Assembly (NCBI GenBank): GCA_027492485.1
Contig: JAPUER010000022.1
Span: forward strand, 1 to 64,000
Reading direction: 5' to 3'
Length of the DNA stretch: 64,000 bases
Source: Betaproteobacteria bacterium
GTDB taxonomy: Bacteria; Pseudomonadota; Gammaproteobacteria; Burkholderiales; Casimicrobiaceae
The notes below the pieces were generated by a model. That model did not search any database and had not been told where the DNA came from. It worked only from the letters and a program-made list of their open reading frames with translations. Position numbers and translations under genes: made by a program. Positions 43,686-53,245 of the stretch are shown one piece after another; position 1 is the first letter of the stretch, and every line of letters begins with the position of its first letter.

Positions 43686-44972
43686 TCACTTGTTCGGCAT
43701 TTCGTTAGACGCATTTGCACCATCCGACGCCGGGGGCCGATCCGTGCGCCGCGACCCGGCATACAGCTCGAACTCGAACAGGCGGCAATCCAGCGCGCCA
43801 TTGAACAGCGGCGTCCGTTTCGACGGCTTGAAACCGATGCCTCCCGGCAGCTCGCGGTCGGCAGTGATGAAGCAGGCGCGCCAGCCCGCCATCGCGCGCT
43901 TCAGCCACGCGCCGACCAACGGATACCAGGCCTTCAGTTCGGCCAATTCGTTGAGCCGTTCGCCGTAAGGCGGGTTGCTCAACAGCAGCCCGGCGGGCGC
44001 CGGCGCCGGCAGCGTTTCCATCGCCGCGCAGGTCAGGGCGACGGCCGCGGCGGTGGCCTCGCCGCCGACGTTCTGCAAATGGCGGCGGGTGACGGCGACC
44101 GCCTCCTCGCTGCGATCGTTGCCGAACAGCAGATCGGGCGGCAACGGCCGCACGCCCTGCGCGGCTTCCTCGCGCATGCGTTTGAACGCGGTTTCGTCGT
44201 AGTTGCGCAGTTTCTCGAAGGCGAACCCGCGCTGCGCGCCGGGGGCGACGTGCATGGCGATCATCGCCGCCTCGGTCAGGATCGTGCCGCTGCCGCACAT
44301 CGGATCGAACAATGGCATCTGCCCCGTCCAGCCCTTCAGCGCCAGCATGCCGGCGGCAAGGTTCTCGCGCAGCGGCGCCGAGAGCCCCTCGCGCCGATAG
44401 CCGCGCTTGAACAGCGCCTCGCCGGCGAGATCGAGGTAAATCGTGGCCTTGTAGGCGGTCAGGAACACATGGATGCGCATGTCCGGCATGCTGGTGTTGA
44501 CCGAAGGGCGCGAGGCCATCGCCGCGCGGAAGCGGTCGACAATCGCGTCCTTGACCCGCAGCGTGACGAATTCGAGGCTGGTCAGCGGCGAGCGGATGGC
44601 GTCGACCTGCACGCGAATGGTCTCCCGCGCGGAGAACAGATGCGGCCAGTCGACATTGCGCGCAAGGCGGTAGATTTCTTCCTCGTGGCGATACTCCGCC
44701 TCGGCCTGTTGCCACAGCACGCGGCTCGCGATACGGCTCCACAGGCAAACGCGATAACCCAGCGTGAACGCGCCCTGAAAGGCAACCCCGCCATCGGTCG
44801 CCGACACCTGTTGCGCGCCCAGCGCCTTAAGCTCATCGGCAAGCGGCTGCTCAAGCCCGCGCGGACAGGGCGCAAAGAACTTCTGCGTCCGCTCCGGCAC
44901 CGGTTTGGCGCGGATCGACAGCGTGCCGCTCCCCGTCGGGCGCGGCTGTGGACGTTGCGGCGGGATAGCCAT
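43686..44972 (-). CDS. THUMP-domain RNA methyltransferase (RlmL N-terminal-like)
   Basis: A 428-residue enzyme. A THUMP RNA-binding domain (about 40-155) precedes a Rossmann methyltransferase with FDPMCGSGTILTEAAMIA and the catalytic LLLSNPPYGERL, which marks N2-guanine or N6-type nucleobase methylation. It corresponds to the front part of RlmKL, which methylates 23S G2445, without the RlmK half. ATG 44972 overlaps the queD stop by one base (TGATG), so it is translationally coupled to the queuosine genes. Confidence 0.9.
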   Translation of the reverse strand: MAIPPQRPQPRPTGSGTLSIRAKPVPERTQKFFAPCPRGLEQPLADELKALGAQQVSATDGGVAFQGAFTLGYRVCLWSRIASRVLWQQAEAEYRHEEEIYRLARNVDWPHLFSARETIRVQVDAIRSPLTSLEFVTLRVKDAIVDRFRAAMASRPSVNTSMPDMRIHVFLTAYKATIYLDLAGEALFKRGYRREGLSAPLRENLAAGMLALKGWTGQMPLFDPMCGSGTILTEAAMIAMHVAPGAQRGFAFEKLRNYDETAFKRMREEAAQGVRPLPPDLLFGNDRSEEAVAVTRRHLQNVGGEATAAAVALTCAAMETLPAPAPAGLLLSNPPYGERLNELAELKAWYPLVGAWLKRAMAGWRACFITADRELPGGIGFKPSKRTPLFNGALDCRLFEFELYAGSRRTDRPPASDGANASNEMPNK

Positions 44973-45337
44973 CACGAACGCGACAGCGAGCAGCCGTCGC
45001 CCACGCCCTCGCGCCACACGCGCACCCGGGCAACGTTGGCGAAGGCCGGTTCCACCGCGTGCCAGACATACGCGCAGAGGTTCTCCAGCGTCGGCGCACC
45101 GAGCCCAGCCACCTCGTCGAGGTAGTGATGGTCGAGCAGGTCACGCACCCGGCCGAGATGCGCCCGCAGATAACCAAGATCGCTCACCATGCCGGTCTTC
45201 GCGTCGGGCGTGCCGGCCAGCGCCACTTCGCAGTAATAGGTATGACCATGAACGCGGCGCGAGCCTTCCGCCTCGATCTTGCGTTTCAACGTGTGCGCAG
45301 CGTCGAAAAAGAAGCGCTGGGTGATTTCGTAGTGCAT
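44972..45337 (-). CDS. queD: 6-carboxytetrahydropterin synthase-like protein (QueD)
   Basis: A 121-residue PTPS-fold protein of the queuosine pathway. The zinc histidines His15 (FDAAHTLKR), His30 and His32 (VHGHTY) are present, as are DHHYLDEV and PTLENLCAYVW with the conserved Glu. The usual catalytic Cys of the CxxxHGH motif is Ser26 here (SRRVHGH). Neighbours queE and queC support the QueD role. It overlaps the THUMP methyltransferase gene. Confidence 0.85.
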   Translation of the reverse strand: MHYEITQRFFFDAAHTLKRKIEAEGSRRVHGHTYYCEVALAGTPDAKTGMVSDLGYLRAHLGRVRDLLDHHYLDEVAGLGAPTLENLCAYVWHAVEPAFANVARVRVWREGVGDGCSLSRS

Positions 45338-45344
45338 GGTGTAA

Positions 45345-46007
45345 TTATCGGATGCCGATGACCTTGTGCGTCTGCACCGAGAGTCGCCATTCGGGATGCC
45401 GCAGGCACCAGTCGATCGCCAATTGCGTGTTGCGCGTGCGGTCGGGGCCGTCCATCGGTTGCACGAAACGGTGGCTGAAGTCGAGCGCGGCGAGTTCGGT
45501 GAAGTCGAGCGGCTGCGGCAGCACCACTTTCAGTTCCTGACCGCGCCGCTGCACGAGGTCGGCACCCGCTTTCGGGCTGACGCAGATCCAGTCGATGCCT
45601 TCCGGCGCGGCGATGGTGCCATTGGTTTCCACCGCGACTTCGAATCCGCGGGCGTGCAAGGCGGCGATCAGCGGCGCGTCGAGTTGCAGGAGCGGCTCGC
45701 CGCCGGTGCACACGATCAGTGGCCTCGCGCCGCGCGGCGACCGTGGTTGGCCTGGCGCCGGGGACGGCAGGGGCCACTCGCTGGCGATCATCTCTGCGAG
45801 CGCCGCCGCATCCGCAAACTTGCCGCCGCGCGTGCCGTCGGTGCCGACAAAATCGGTGTCGCAAAACTGGCAGACTGCGGCCGCACGATCGCGTTCGACG
45901 CCGCTCCACAAATTGCAGCCGGCGAAACGGCAGAACACCGCCGGCCGGCCTGCATTCGCGCCTTCGCCCTGCAACGTGTAGAAAATTTCCTTGACCGAGT
46001 AGGTCAT
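45345..46007 (-). CDS. queE: 7-carboxy-7-deazaguanine synthase (QueE, CX14CX2C type)
   Basis: A 220-residue radical-SAM enzyme that contracts carboxytetrahydropterin to 7-carboxy-7-deazaguanine. The cluster motif is Cys31-X14-Cys46-X2-Cys49, the variant known from the Burkholderia multivorans enzyme. Further landmarks are FYTLQGEGANAGRPAVF, the glycine-rich CTGGEPLLQ and FEVAVETNGT. ATG 46007 is the third of three tandem copies of ATGACCYAYTCG spaced 23 bp apart. It lies between queC and queD. Confidence 0.92.
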   Translation of the reverse strand: MTYSVKEIFYTLQGEGANAGRPAVFCRFAGCNLWSGVERDRAAAVCQFCDTDFVGTDGTRGGKFADAAALAEMIASEWPLPSPAPGQPRSPRGARPLIVCTGGEPLLQLDAPLIAALHARGFEVAVETNGTIAAPEGIDWICVSPKAGADLVQRRGQELKVVLPQPLDFTELAALDFSHRFVQPMDGPDRTRNTQLAIDWCLRHPEWRLSVQTHKVIGIR

Positions 46008-46009
46008 TG

Positions 46010-46030
46010 TTACGTCCGCGAGTAGGTCAT
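46010..46030 (-). other. Mini-ORF 2 in the queC-queE junction
   Basis: A 6-codon frame, MTYSRT, starts at 46030 and stops with TAA 2 bp before the queE ATG. Its first four codons are identical to those of queE, as expected for a duplicated start region. Confidence 0.55.
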
Positions 46031-46053
46031 GGTGAAGTCCGCGAATGGGTCAT
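46027..46053 (-). other. Mini-ORF 1 in the queC-queE junction
   Basis: An 8-codon frame, MTHSRTSP, starts at 46053. Its ATG overlaps the queC stop as ATGA, and its TGA stop overlaps the ATG of mini-ORF 2, again as ATGA. It could pass terminating ribosomes along to queE. Function inferred. Confidence 0.55.
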
Positions 46054-46763
46054 TGCCGACGCCACTTTGCATGACCGGCCTTGCGCAGCGCGCAGGCCGG
46101 GCATTCGCCGCAGCCATAGCCCCAGTCGTGGCGGGCACCGCGCACGCCGTGATAGCAGGTGTGCGTGTGCTCGACGATGAGATCGGTCAACGCGGCACCA
46201 CCAAGCTGGTCGGCCAGCGCCCAGGTCTGCGCCTTGTCGATCCACATCAGCGGGGTTTCCACACGCAGCTTGCGATCCAGTCCGAGCGAAAGTGCCAACT
46301 GCATCGCTTTCATCGTGTTGTCGCGACAATCGGGGTAACCGGAGAAATCAGTCTCGCACATACCGCCGACCAGCACGTCAAGCCCGCGGCGATAGGCAAT
46401 GGTCGCTGCGAAGGTGAGAAACAGCAGGTTGCGGCCCGGCACAAAGGTATTCGGCAGGCCGCTCTGTTCGTAGGCGATCGCCACGTCGCGTGTCAGCGAG
46501 GTCTCGCTGATCTGGCCGAGCACGGCGAGATCGACAACATGATCGTCGCCAAGCCGCGCGCTCCATTGCGGAAATGCGCTGTGCAGCTCACGTAGCGTCT
46601 CCAGCCGCACGTCCATTTCGATGCGGTGACGCTGGCCATAGTCGAAGCCGATGGTTTCGACCTGCGCAAACTGTGACAGCGCCCAGGCGAGGCAGGTGGT
46701 CGAGTCCTGGCCGCCGGAAAACAGCACCAGCGCTTTCGGTGCAAAGGGCGCGGGCACGCCCAT
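46050..46763 (-). CDS. queC: 7-cyano-7-deazaguanine synthase
   Basis: A 237-residue ATP-dependent enzyme that converts the carboxy-deazaguanine to preQ0. The PP-loop [17 protein letters not shown] is at about 13-29. [15 protein letters not shown]-type loop and the four zinc cysteines at the C-terminus ([14 protein letters not shown]) are present. Its start overlaps the hemJ stop by one base, and its stop overlaps mini-ORF 1. Confidence 0.95.
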   Translation of the reverse strand: MGVPAPFAPKALVLFSGGQDSTTCLAWALSQFAQVETIGFDYGQRHRIEMDVRLETLRELHSAFPQWSARLGDDHVVDLAVLGQISETSLTRDVAIAYEQSGLPNTFVPGRNLLFLTFAATIAYRRGLDVLVGGMCETDFSGYPDCRDNTMKAMQLALSLGLDRKLRVETPLMWIDKAQTWALADQLGGAALTDLIVEHTHTCYHGVRGARHDWGYGCGECPACALRKAGHAKWRRQ

Positions 46764-47185
46764 CAGAACGGTTTCAGCACGACGAAGATCACGATGCCGA
46801 ACAGCAGAAACACCGGCAATTCGTTGATGATGCGGAAGTAGCGCTCGGAATGCGTATTACGGTCGTCCCGAAATGCGCGCAGGTGTGACCAGCAGACCCA
46901 GTGAAACACCATCAGCAGCAGCACCAGCGCCAGCTTGGCATGCAGCCAGCCGCCGCCGATGCCGTAGCCGAGCCAGAGCCAGAGACCGAAAACGATGGAC
47001 AGCACTGCACCCGGCGTCATGATGCCGTTGAACAACTTGCGCTCCATGATCTTGAAGCGCTCGCTGCCGCGCGCATCGTTTTCGTTCAGTGCCTGCACGT
47101 GATAGACGAACAGGCGCGGCAGATAGAAGATCGCTGCCATCCAGGTGATGACGAAGATGATGTGCAGGGATTTGATCCAGAGCAT
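46763..47185 (-). CDS. hemJ: Protoporphyrinogen oxidase HemJ
   Basis: A 140-residue membrane protein of the HemJ family with four predicted helices. Key family elements: the N-terminal [27 protein letters not shown], which has the conserved His, Trp and Arg-Leu-Phe-Val-Tyr-His segment, and [18 protein letters not shown]. It carries out the penultimate heme step in species lacking HemY or HemG. It is translationally coupled to queC by TGATG. Confidence 0.88.
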   Translation of the reverse strand: MLWIKSLHIIFVITWMAAIFYLPRLFVYHVQALNENDARGSERFKIMERKLFNGIMTPGAVLSIVFGLWLWLGYGIGGGWLHAKLALVLLLMVFHWVCWSHLRAFRDDRNTHSERYFRIINELPVFLLFGIVIFVVLKPF

Positions 47186-47238
47186 GCGTTAGTACCTGTA
47201 CCGCCGAGGGAAGTTTTCGCTCGCGAGACGTTCTCTCC

Positions 47239-47313
47239 CGTTCGCCCTGAGGCGGAGCCGAAGGGTTTGCCAGCGTGAAGCATCAAACCCTTCGCTGCGC
47301 TCAGGGCGAACGG
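47239..47313. repeat. CGTTCGCCCTGAG inverted repeat, copy 2
   Basis: Arms CGTTCGCCCTGAGGCGGAGC and GCTGCGCTCAGGGCGAACGG, with inner GAAGGGTTTG / CAAACCCTTCG, form the most perfect hairpin of the four copies. It separates hemJ from the hydrolase gene. Confidence 0.9.
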
Positions 47314-47331
47314 CTGTTTTCATGGAACGCA

Positions 47332-47946
47332 TCAATCGAAGCGACAATTGCGTTTGACGATGGCTTTCAGCTCCGTCAGACGACCGTGAAAGAAGTGTCC
47401 GGCACCGGGAAACACGGTCACCGGCAAGCCCTGTGGCCGCGCCCAGGCCAGCACGGCGTCGAGCGGCACCACATCGTCCTCTTCGCCGTGAATGACCAGT
47501 GTGTCCTTCGGCACCCCGGCAAGTTGGAAGCGGCTGACCGCCGGCCCGACCAGCACCAGTTGCTGCGGTTGCGCGCGCGGCAATAGACGCGATTGCACGA
47601 AGCAGCCAAACGAAAAACCGGCGGCGATCAACGGCAGCGACGGCGCCACCTGCGCCCGCGCCCAGGCCAGCGCGGCGGCGGCATCCTCGGTTTCGCCGAT
47701 GCCTTCGTCAAATGCGCCGCCACTCTTGCCGACACCGCGAAAGTTGAAGCGCACGCTGGCGAAGCCCAACTCGACGAAAGCCCTGGCCAGTGTTTGCACG
47801 ACCTTGTTGTCCATGCTGCCGCCATGCAGCGGATGCGGGTGGCAAATCAGTGCCAGCGCGGTAGCGGTGGCGTGCGACGGTTGCTGCAAGACCACCTCCA
47901 GCGGTCCTGCCGGGCCATCGATCAGCGTGCTCGTTGCGGCGTTCAT
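47332..47946 (-). CDS. Alpha/beta hydrolase
   Basis: A 204-residue hydrolase. The oxyanion region LICHPHPLHGGSMDNKV is at about 33-49, nucleophile Ser112 in GFSFG, the acid in IHGEEDDVVP and the catalytic His in GAGHFFHG. The CHPHPLHGG motif marks the CocE/YkuD-neighbour group of small serine hydrolases found next to VanZ-like genes. It overlaps the VanZ gene by ATGA. Substrate unknown. Confidence 0.88.
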   Translation of the reverse strand: MNAATSTLIDGPAGPLEVVLQQPSHATATALALICHPHPLHGGSMDNKVVQTLARAFVELGFASVRFNFRGVGKSGGAFDEGIGETEDAAAALAWARAQVAPSLPLIAAGFSFGCFVQSRLLPRAQPQQLVLVGPAVSRFQLAGVPKDTLVIHGEEDDVVPLDAVLAWARPQGLPVTVFPGAGHFFHGRLTELKAIVKRNCRFD

Positions 47947-49058
47947 GACGACATTTTAGGTGCCTCGTCGGCCCCCATTTGCGTAGCGGCGGGCTCGGCG
48001 TCGGGTGATTTGCCGGGTGCACCGAAGCGCCATAGCAGCACCGCGGTGGCGATGAACGGCCAGGCCAGGATCACCGTATGCGTCAGTCCGTTGAGATGCA
48101 GCAGATGCCCGTAGTTCCAGCTAAAGATCGAGAGCGGCGCTCTGGCGGAGATGAAGTCGGGCAGCAGCAAGGTGGTCAATACGCCGGTCAGCAGCGCAAT
48201 CCCGGCGAGTATCGACTTCGCGCGGCGCGGCAACCAGAACAGCAGCATCAGTGCGAAGGCGCCGGTGGCGAGGCCTAGCGAGTTGCCGGGGCGCAGCCAC
48301 TCGTCCCAGGCGACCGGCTTCAGCACTGCCTGCGCGGCCGCCGTCTTCATCAGCACCGCCACGCCGATGACCAGCACCAGCGCCACGCCGCCGAGCCAGC
48401 GTCGGCGCATGGTGAGGTCGGTAAACAGGCCGATGCCGATCAGCGCCGCTGCGGTTTGCGTCAGTTCCACCACCACCACCACCGGCTCGAACGCCGCCTG
48501 CTGTCCGGGGTGGAAGGTGGCGGCAAACAGCGGAATGGCCGGGTTCACCTGGGCCAGCAACCATACCGCCAGCAAGGCAAGCATCAAGTCGCCGGTGGCG
48601 CCGCTGACCACCCAGCGTTCGCGCAGCGCCGACGCCCAGCCGGCGAGGCGTTCGGACGCCGTCAACAGCAGTCCCAGCAGCGCACCAAGCAGGGCACCGA
48701 GCGTGTTAGCCAGCATGTCGACGGTGCTGGCGAAGCGCGTCGGCAGCCACATCTGGGCGGTTTCCAGCAAAAACGACAGCACAACGGCAACGGCCGCCGT
48801 CAAGCCGACGCGGCGACGGCGCGACAGCCGGCGCGGCCATACCAGCACCAGTGCCGCACCGAGCGGCGCATAGGCGCAAACATTGAACACCACATCGTTC
48901 CACAGCACCCGCTGCGGCAGTTGCCAGAGGAAAAACCGCGCGTTCGCCGGCAGCGCAGTCCACCCGGTAAACGGCTGCAAGCTGGCGTAGACGATGACGC
49001 CGACGCAGATGACGGCGACCCAGGCGGCCAGCGTGCCGTGCCGCTGCGGGCGCTGCAT
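47943..49058 (-). CDS. VanZ-family membrane protein
   Basis: A 371-residue membrane protein with about ten hydrophobic segments. The VanZ-like core is near the N-terminus: NDVVFNVCAYAPLGAALVLV and SFLLETAQMWLPTRFASTVD with MLANTLGALLGALLG. The C-terminal half adds further helices of unknown type. The start at 49058 is preferred; 49109 (TTG) is just 3 bp after the preceding stop. VanZ is linked to low-level teicoplanin resistance only in the enterococcal operon, so no resistance role is implied here. Confidence 0.82.
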   Translation of the reverse strand: MQRPQRHGTLAAWVAVICVGVIVYASLQPFTGWTALPANARFFLWQLPQRVLWNDVVFNVCAYAPLGAALVLVWPRRLSRRRRVGLTAAVAVVLSFLLETAQMWLPTRFASTVDMLANTLGALLGALLGLLLTASERLAGWASALRERWVVSGATGDLMLALLAVWLLAQVNPAIPLFAATFHPGQQAAFEPVVVVVELTQTAAALIGIGLFTDLTMRRRWLGGVALVLVIGVAVLMKTAAAQAVLKPVAWDEWLRPGNSLGLATGAFALMLLFWLPRRAKSILAGIALLTGVLTTLLLPDFISARAPLSIFSWNYGHLLHLNGLTHTVILAWPFIATAVLLWRFGAPGKSPDAEPAATQMGADEAPKMSS

Positions 49059-49112
49059 CGACGCGCTCACACCGACACCGGGGCGGTCATCGCGCCGGCG
49101 TTGCGGCAACGC

Positions 49113-50138
49113 TCAGAGATAAGCGTGGTCAACCTTGAAGCCCACCACATTGGACTGGCTGGCGTCGAGATACAGCTTGATTTCGATCTCGGCGCCACCG
49201 TCGAGCCCGCGCGCCAGATTGGCGGTGGCCGGCGCGAACTCGGCGGGGGTGAACACCTTGCGCGCCACCAGCTCGCCACCCAGCCCATCGAGCGAAAGAA
49301 CCAGATGCGGATAGGCAACCGCCTGATTGCCGCTGTTGCGCAGCGTCGCGGTGAACACCAGCAAGCCCTTGTGCGCCGGATCGGCGGCGAGATCGGCGCC
49401 GACAAAGCCGAGCGCATCGGTACCGCGCGGCGGTTCCAGCCGGCAGCCGATTTGCTCGCAGCCGAGCGCGAGTGCCGGCGCCAGCGCGGGCACCCGGCTC
49501 GCCAGCTCATCGCGAAAGAAATAGGCACCTTGTGCCGCGAGCCCGAGCAACGCCAGCAGCGACAGCAGGCCGTAGGCGATGCGCGAGCCCGGCGTCGCCT
49601 TCTGTGGCGCCGGCCGCCAGCGATAGTGGCCCGCCTCGGCGGTGGTGGTCACCGGTGGCGCTGCGGTCGGACTCTCGTCAAAGGCAGTGTCGGGGATTGC
49701 CGCAGCGTCGGTGGCGTCGAGGTTCCTCACCTGCAGATCGTCCGCGCGGGCTTCCGTGTCGGCGCCCGACATCGGTCCGGTGGTGGTCGTCGGGGCGGCG
49801 CCTGCGCCGTCATGTGCGGATGCATTGCCGGCAACCGTGGCCGCCGGCGCAGCCTTTGCCGGATTCTCCGCAGCGACCGCAGGCGCCGGCGGCGCCGGCT
49901 GTTCGACCGCCGGCATGCCCTGAATGATGGTGCGCGGCGCGTCGATGCTCCGGTCGTCGTGGGTGGTGACCGGCGGCAGCGTGCCTTCGATCAGGTGTTC
50001 GACCGCATCGAAAATGCCGCGGCAGGCGCCGCAGCGCACCAGCCCGGCGTGCGGCTTCACCTGCTCCGCGCGCACGCGGAACTTGGCGCCGCAGTGCGGG
50101 CACCGCGTGACTGCTGGAACTTGTGTGATTGCCGTCAT
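49113..50138 (-). CDS. Zinc-ribbon DUF3426 protein
   Basis: A 341-residue protein. The N-terminal MJ0042-type zinc ribbon has Cys13, Cys16, Cys36 and Cys39 (TRCPHCGAKF, VRCGACRGIF). A low-complexity Ala/Pro/Thr stretch runs from about 75 to 170. A single membrane helix (about 186-205) is followed by a DUF3426 domain (about 215-341). This protein regularly follows prmA in betaproteobacteria. Function not established. Confidence 0.88.
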   Translation of the reverse strand: MTAITQVPAVTRCPHCGAKFRVRAEQVKPHAGLVRCGACRGIFDAVEHLIEGTLPPVTTHDDRSIDAPRTIIQGMPAVEQPAPPAPAVAAENPAKAAPAATVAGNASAHDGAGAAPTTTTGPMSGADTEARADDLQVRNLDATDAAAIPDTAFDESPTAAPPVTTTAEAGHYRWRPAPQKATPGSRIAYGLLSLLALLGLAAQGAYFFRDELASRVPALAPALALGCEQIGCRLEPPRGTDALGFVGADLAADPAHKGLLVFTATLRNSGNQAVAYPHLVLSLDGLGGELVARKVFTPAEFAPATANLARGLDGGAEIEIKLYLDASQSNVVGFKVDHAYL

Positions 50139-50198
50139 GCTGCAATCGTAGCGTAGGGGCCGCCGGGCGAAAACCGCGCGAGGGAGTGCGGCAACCCG

Positions 50199-51185
50199 TC
50201 AGGCTGCCCGCGTGCCGCTCATGCGCACCCAGCCGTCGCGCTCGGCGCTGACCGTCATCGCGATCCACGGCGCATACGCGTCCCGGATGCGTTCTATCTG
50301 CGGCGGCAAGATACCGGCGAGCGCGAGTTGTCCTCCCGCTTTCACGTGGGCGCAAATCGCCGGCGCCAGCACGGCGAGCGGACCGGCAAGGATGTTGGCC
50401 ACCACGACATCGAACTGGCGGTCGAGCCGAGTGTCCGACACGGCGTAGCTCGCGCGCAGGCCGTTCGCCTCGGTGTTCAGCCGGGCGGTCGCCACCGCCT
50501 GCGGGTCGATGTCGACGCCGGACACATCGGCGGCGCCCAGCGCCGACGCCGCCATCGCCAGAATGCCCGAGCCGCAGCCGTAGTCCAGCACCGAGCAGCC
50601 GGCGAGCGGCAGGGCACTCAACCACTCCAGGCAAAGCCGCGTGGTGGGGTGGGTGCCGGTGCCGAAGGCAAGGCCGGGATCGACGCGCAGGTTGATGGCC
50701 GCAGGGTCGGGCAGCTCGCACCAGGTCGGCACGATCCACAGCCGTGGCGTGATCTGGATCGGCTCGAACTGCGCCTGCGTCGCGCGCACCCAGTCGGTCT
50801 CAGGCACCACGCGGAATTCGTGCGGGCCGAGCGCGTTTCCCTCGCCATCGCTACCGTCGCGCAGCGCCTGCCAGAGTGCTTCGATGTCCTCGGTCGCCAC
50901 CGCGCTGTCGAACAGCGCGGCGATGCGGCTGTCCGCCCAGCGCTGCGAGAGCGGCATGCCCGGTTCGCCAAAAATCGGCTGCTCGGCATCGCTTTCGGCG
51001 TGCAGATCGGCGACGTCCACCGCGAGGGCGCCCGCTTCCAGCAGGGCGTCGGCAATGGCGTCGGCCGCTTCACCCTTCACCTGGCCCGAGATTTCAATCC
51101 AGGTACGCGCGTCGCGCGAGGACGAACGACCAATGACCAATGACGGATCGGTCTCGCCGGATGCGGGCGTCTCGTCTCTCGTCAT
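50199..51185 (-). CDS. prmA: Ribosomal protein L11 methyltransferase
   Basis: A 328-residue enzyme that trimethylates L11. Substrate domain about 29-130, then DPGLAFGTGTHPTTRLCLEW, the SAM motif VLDYGCGSGILAMAA and DVVVANILAGPL. The first 27 residues (starting MTRDETPASGE) have no counterpart in other PrmA and are encoded by a GACGAATGACC-type repeat. A TTG within this stretch (the L of SLVIG) could be the true start. Conserved neighbours are accC and the zinc-ribbon gene. Confidence 0.93.
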   Translation of the reverse strand: MTRDETPASGETDPSLVIGRSSSRDARTWIEISGQVKGEAADAIADALLEAGALAVDVADLHAESDAEQPIFGEPGMPLSQRWADSRIAALFDSAVATEDIEALWQALRDGSDGEGNALGPHEFRVVPETDWVRATQAQFEPIQITPRLWIVPTWCELPDPAAINLRVDPGLAFGTGTHPTTRLCLEWLSALPLAGCSVLDYGCGSGILAMAASALGAADVSGVDIDPQAVATARLNTEANGLRASYAVSDTRLDRQFDVVVANILAGPLAVLAPAICAHVKAGGQLALAGILPPQIERIRDAYAPWIAMTVSAERDGWVRMSGTRAA

Positions 51186-51216
51186 GGGTCATCCGTCCTG
51201 AGCGCCTGGCGGCGCC

Positions 51217-52575
51217 TTACTTGCGCCGCTCGGCCAGCTTGGCCATGCGCTGCTCGAGGTAGTGGATCGAGAAGCCGCCCTTGATGAACTGGGCATCGTC
51301 CATCAGCTCGCGGTGCAGCGGGATGTTAGTCTTGATGCCCTCGACGATCATCTCGGACAGGGCGATGCGCATGCGGGCGATGGCCTGCTCGCGGGTGGCG
51401 CCGTAGGCGAGCAGCTTGCCGACCATCGAGTCGTAGTTGGGCGGCACGAAATAGCCGTTGTAGGCGTGCGAATCGACGCGGATGCCGGGCCCGCCGGGCG
51501 CATGCCAGCTGGTGATGCGTCCCGGCGATGGCACGAAGCTGTTCGGGTCTTCGGCGTTGATGCGGCACTCGATCGCGTGGCCCTTCTTGACGATGTCCTT
51601 TTGCCGCAACGTCATCTTCTGGTTGGCCGCGATCTTGATCTGCTCCTGCACGATGTCGACGCCGGTGATCAGCTCGGTGACCGGGTGTTCGACCTGCACG
51701 CGGGTGTTCATCTCGATGAAGTAGAACTCGCCGTCTTCATAGAGGAATTCGAAGGTGCCGGCGCCGCGATAGCCGATCTTCTTGCAGGCGTCGGCACAGC
51801 GCTCGCCGATCCTGGCGATCAGGCGCTCCGGGATGCCCGGTGCCGGGCCTTCCTCGATGATTTTCTGGTGCCGGCGCTGCATCGAGCAATCGCGTTCGCC
51901 GAGATAAATCGCGTTTTTGTGCTGGTCGGCCAGCACCTGAATCTCGATGTGGCGCGGATTCTCCAGGAATTTCTCCATGTAGACCGTGCCATTGCCGAAT
52001 GCGGCGAGCGCCTCGCCCTTGGTCAGCGTGACGGCGTTGATCAGCGCCGCTTCGGTCTGCACCACGCGCATGCCGCGGCCACCGCCACCGCCGGATGCCT
52101 TGATGATGACTGGGTAGCCGATGCTACGGGCGATCTTGATGATTTCGCGCGGGTCGTCGGGCAGTGCACCGTCGACGCCGGGCACCACCGGGACGCCGGC
52201 CTTCTTCATGGCCGCTTTCGCCGAGACCTTGTCGCCCATCAGACGGATCGTCTCGGCGCGCGGCCCGATGAAGACGAAACCGGACTTCTCAACTTTTTCC
52301 GAGAAATCGGCGTTTTCCGACAGGAAACCGTAGCCGGGGTGGATCGCCTGGGCGTCGGTCACCTCGGCGGCGGCGATGATCGCCGGCACGTTGAGGTAGC
52401 TCTGGGCGGACGGCGCCGGGCCGATGCACACCGATTCGTCGGCGAGCTTGACGTACTTGGCGTCGGCATCCGCCTCGGAATGCACCACCACCGTCTTGAT
52501 GCCCATTTCGCGGCAGGCGCGCTGGATGCGCAGCGCGATCTCGCCGCGGTTGGCGATCAGGATTTTGTCGAACAT
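51217..52575 (-). CDS. accC: Acetyl-CoA carboxylase, biotin carboxylase subunit
   Basis: A 452-residue ATP-grasp enzyme that carboxylates the biotin on AccB, the first step of fatty acid synthesis. Landmarks: [58 protein letters not shown] and [17 protein letters not shown] 52575 gives the normal N-terminus [12 protein letters not shown]; an in-frame upstream ATG at 52626 would add 17 residues. It is 57 bp after accB. Confidence 0.96.
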   Translation of the reverse strand: MFDKILIANRGEIALRIQRACREMGIKTVVVHSEADADAKYVKLADESVCIGPAPSAQSYLNVPAIIAAAEVTDAQAIHPGYGFLSENADFSEKVEKSGFVFIGPRAETIRLMGDKVSAKAAMKKAGVPVVPGVDGALPDDPREIIKIARSIGYPVIIKASGGGGGRGMRVVQTEAALINAVTLTKGEALAAFGNGTVYMEKFLENPRHIEIQVLADQHKNAIYLGERDCSMQRRHQKIIEEGPAPGIPERLIARIGERCADACKKIGYRGAGTFEFLYEDGEFYFIEMNTRVQVEHPVTELITGVDIVQEQIKIAANQKMTLRQKDIVKKGHAIECRINAEDPNSFVPSPGRITSWHAPGGPGIRVDSHAYNGYFVPPNYDSMVGKLLAYGATREQAIARMRIALSEMIVEGIKTNIPLHRELMDDAQFIKGGFSIHYLEQRMAKLAERRK

Positions 52576-52632
52576 CTGCGCGCCGGCAGCGGGCAGCTTT
52601 TTCGCCGAAGCAAGAGAGAGCGCCATCGTGAT

Positions 52633-53115
<483 letters not shown>

Positions 53116-53245
53116 GCGACGGGTCTCCTCTGCTGGAAGATTGCGGTTACCGCGGGTGGCGCCGCGGCCGTTGTACGTGTTGGTACGACGTGGTTGATCT
53201 GGTTGGCGGATGCCGGGCCGAGTAGGCGAGTTGCCGGGCGCGCGG

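Larger units (their letters stand above)
46000..46053 (-). repeat. 23-bp tandem repeat (2.3 copies) at the queE start
   Basis: On the minus strand ATG codons at 46053, 46030 and 46007 are spaced exactly 23 bp apart. Each begins ATGACCYAYTCG. The repeated unit also carries CGGAC(T/G)T. Because 23 is not a multiple of three, only the last copy is in the queE frame. Confidence 0.9.

Noticed and set aside
47943-49058. Glycopeptide resistance gene because of the VanZ match
   Set aside because: Only the VanZ-like core is shared; no van genes are present and the domain is widespread in Gram-negatives.
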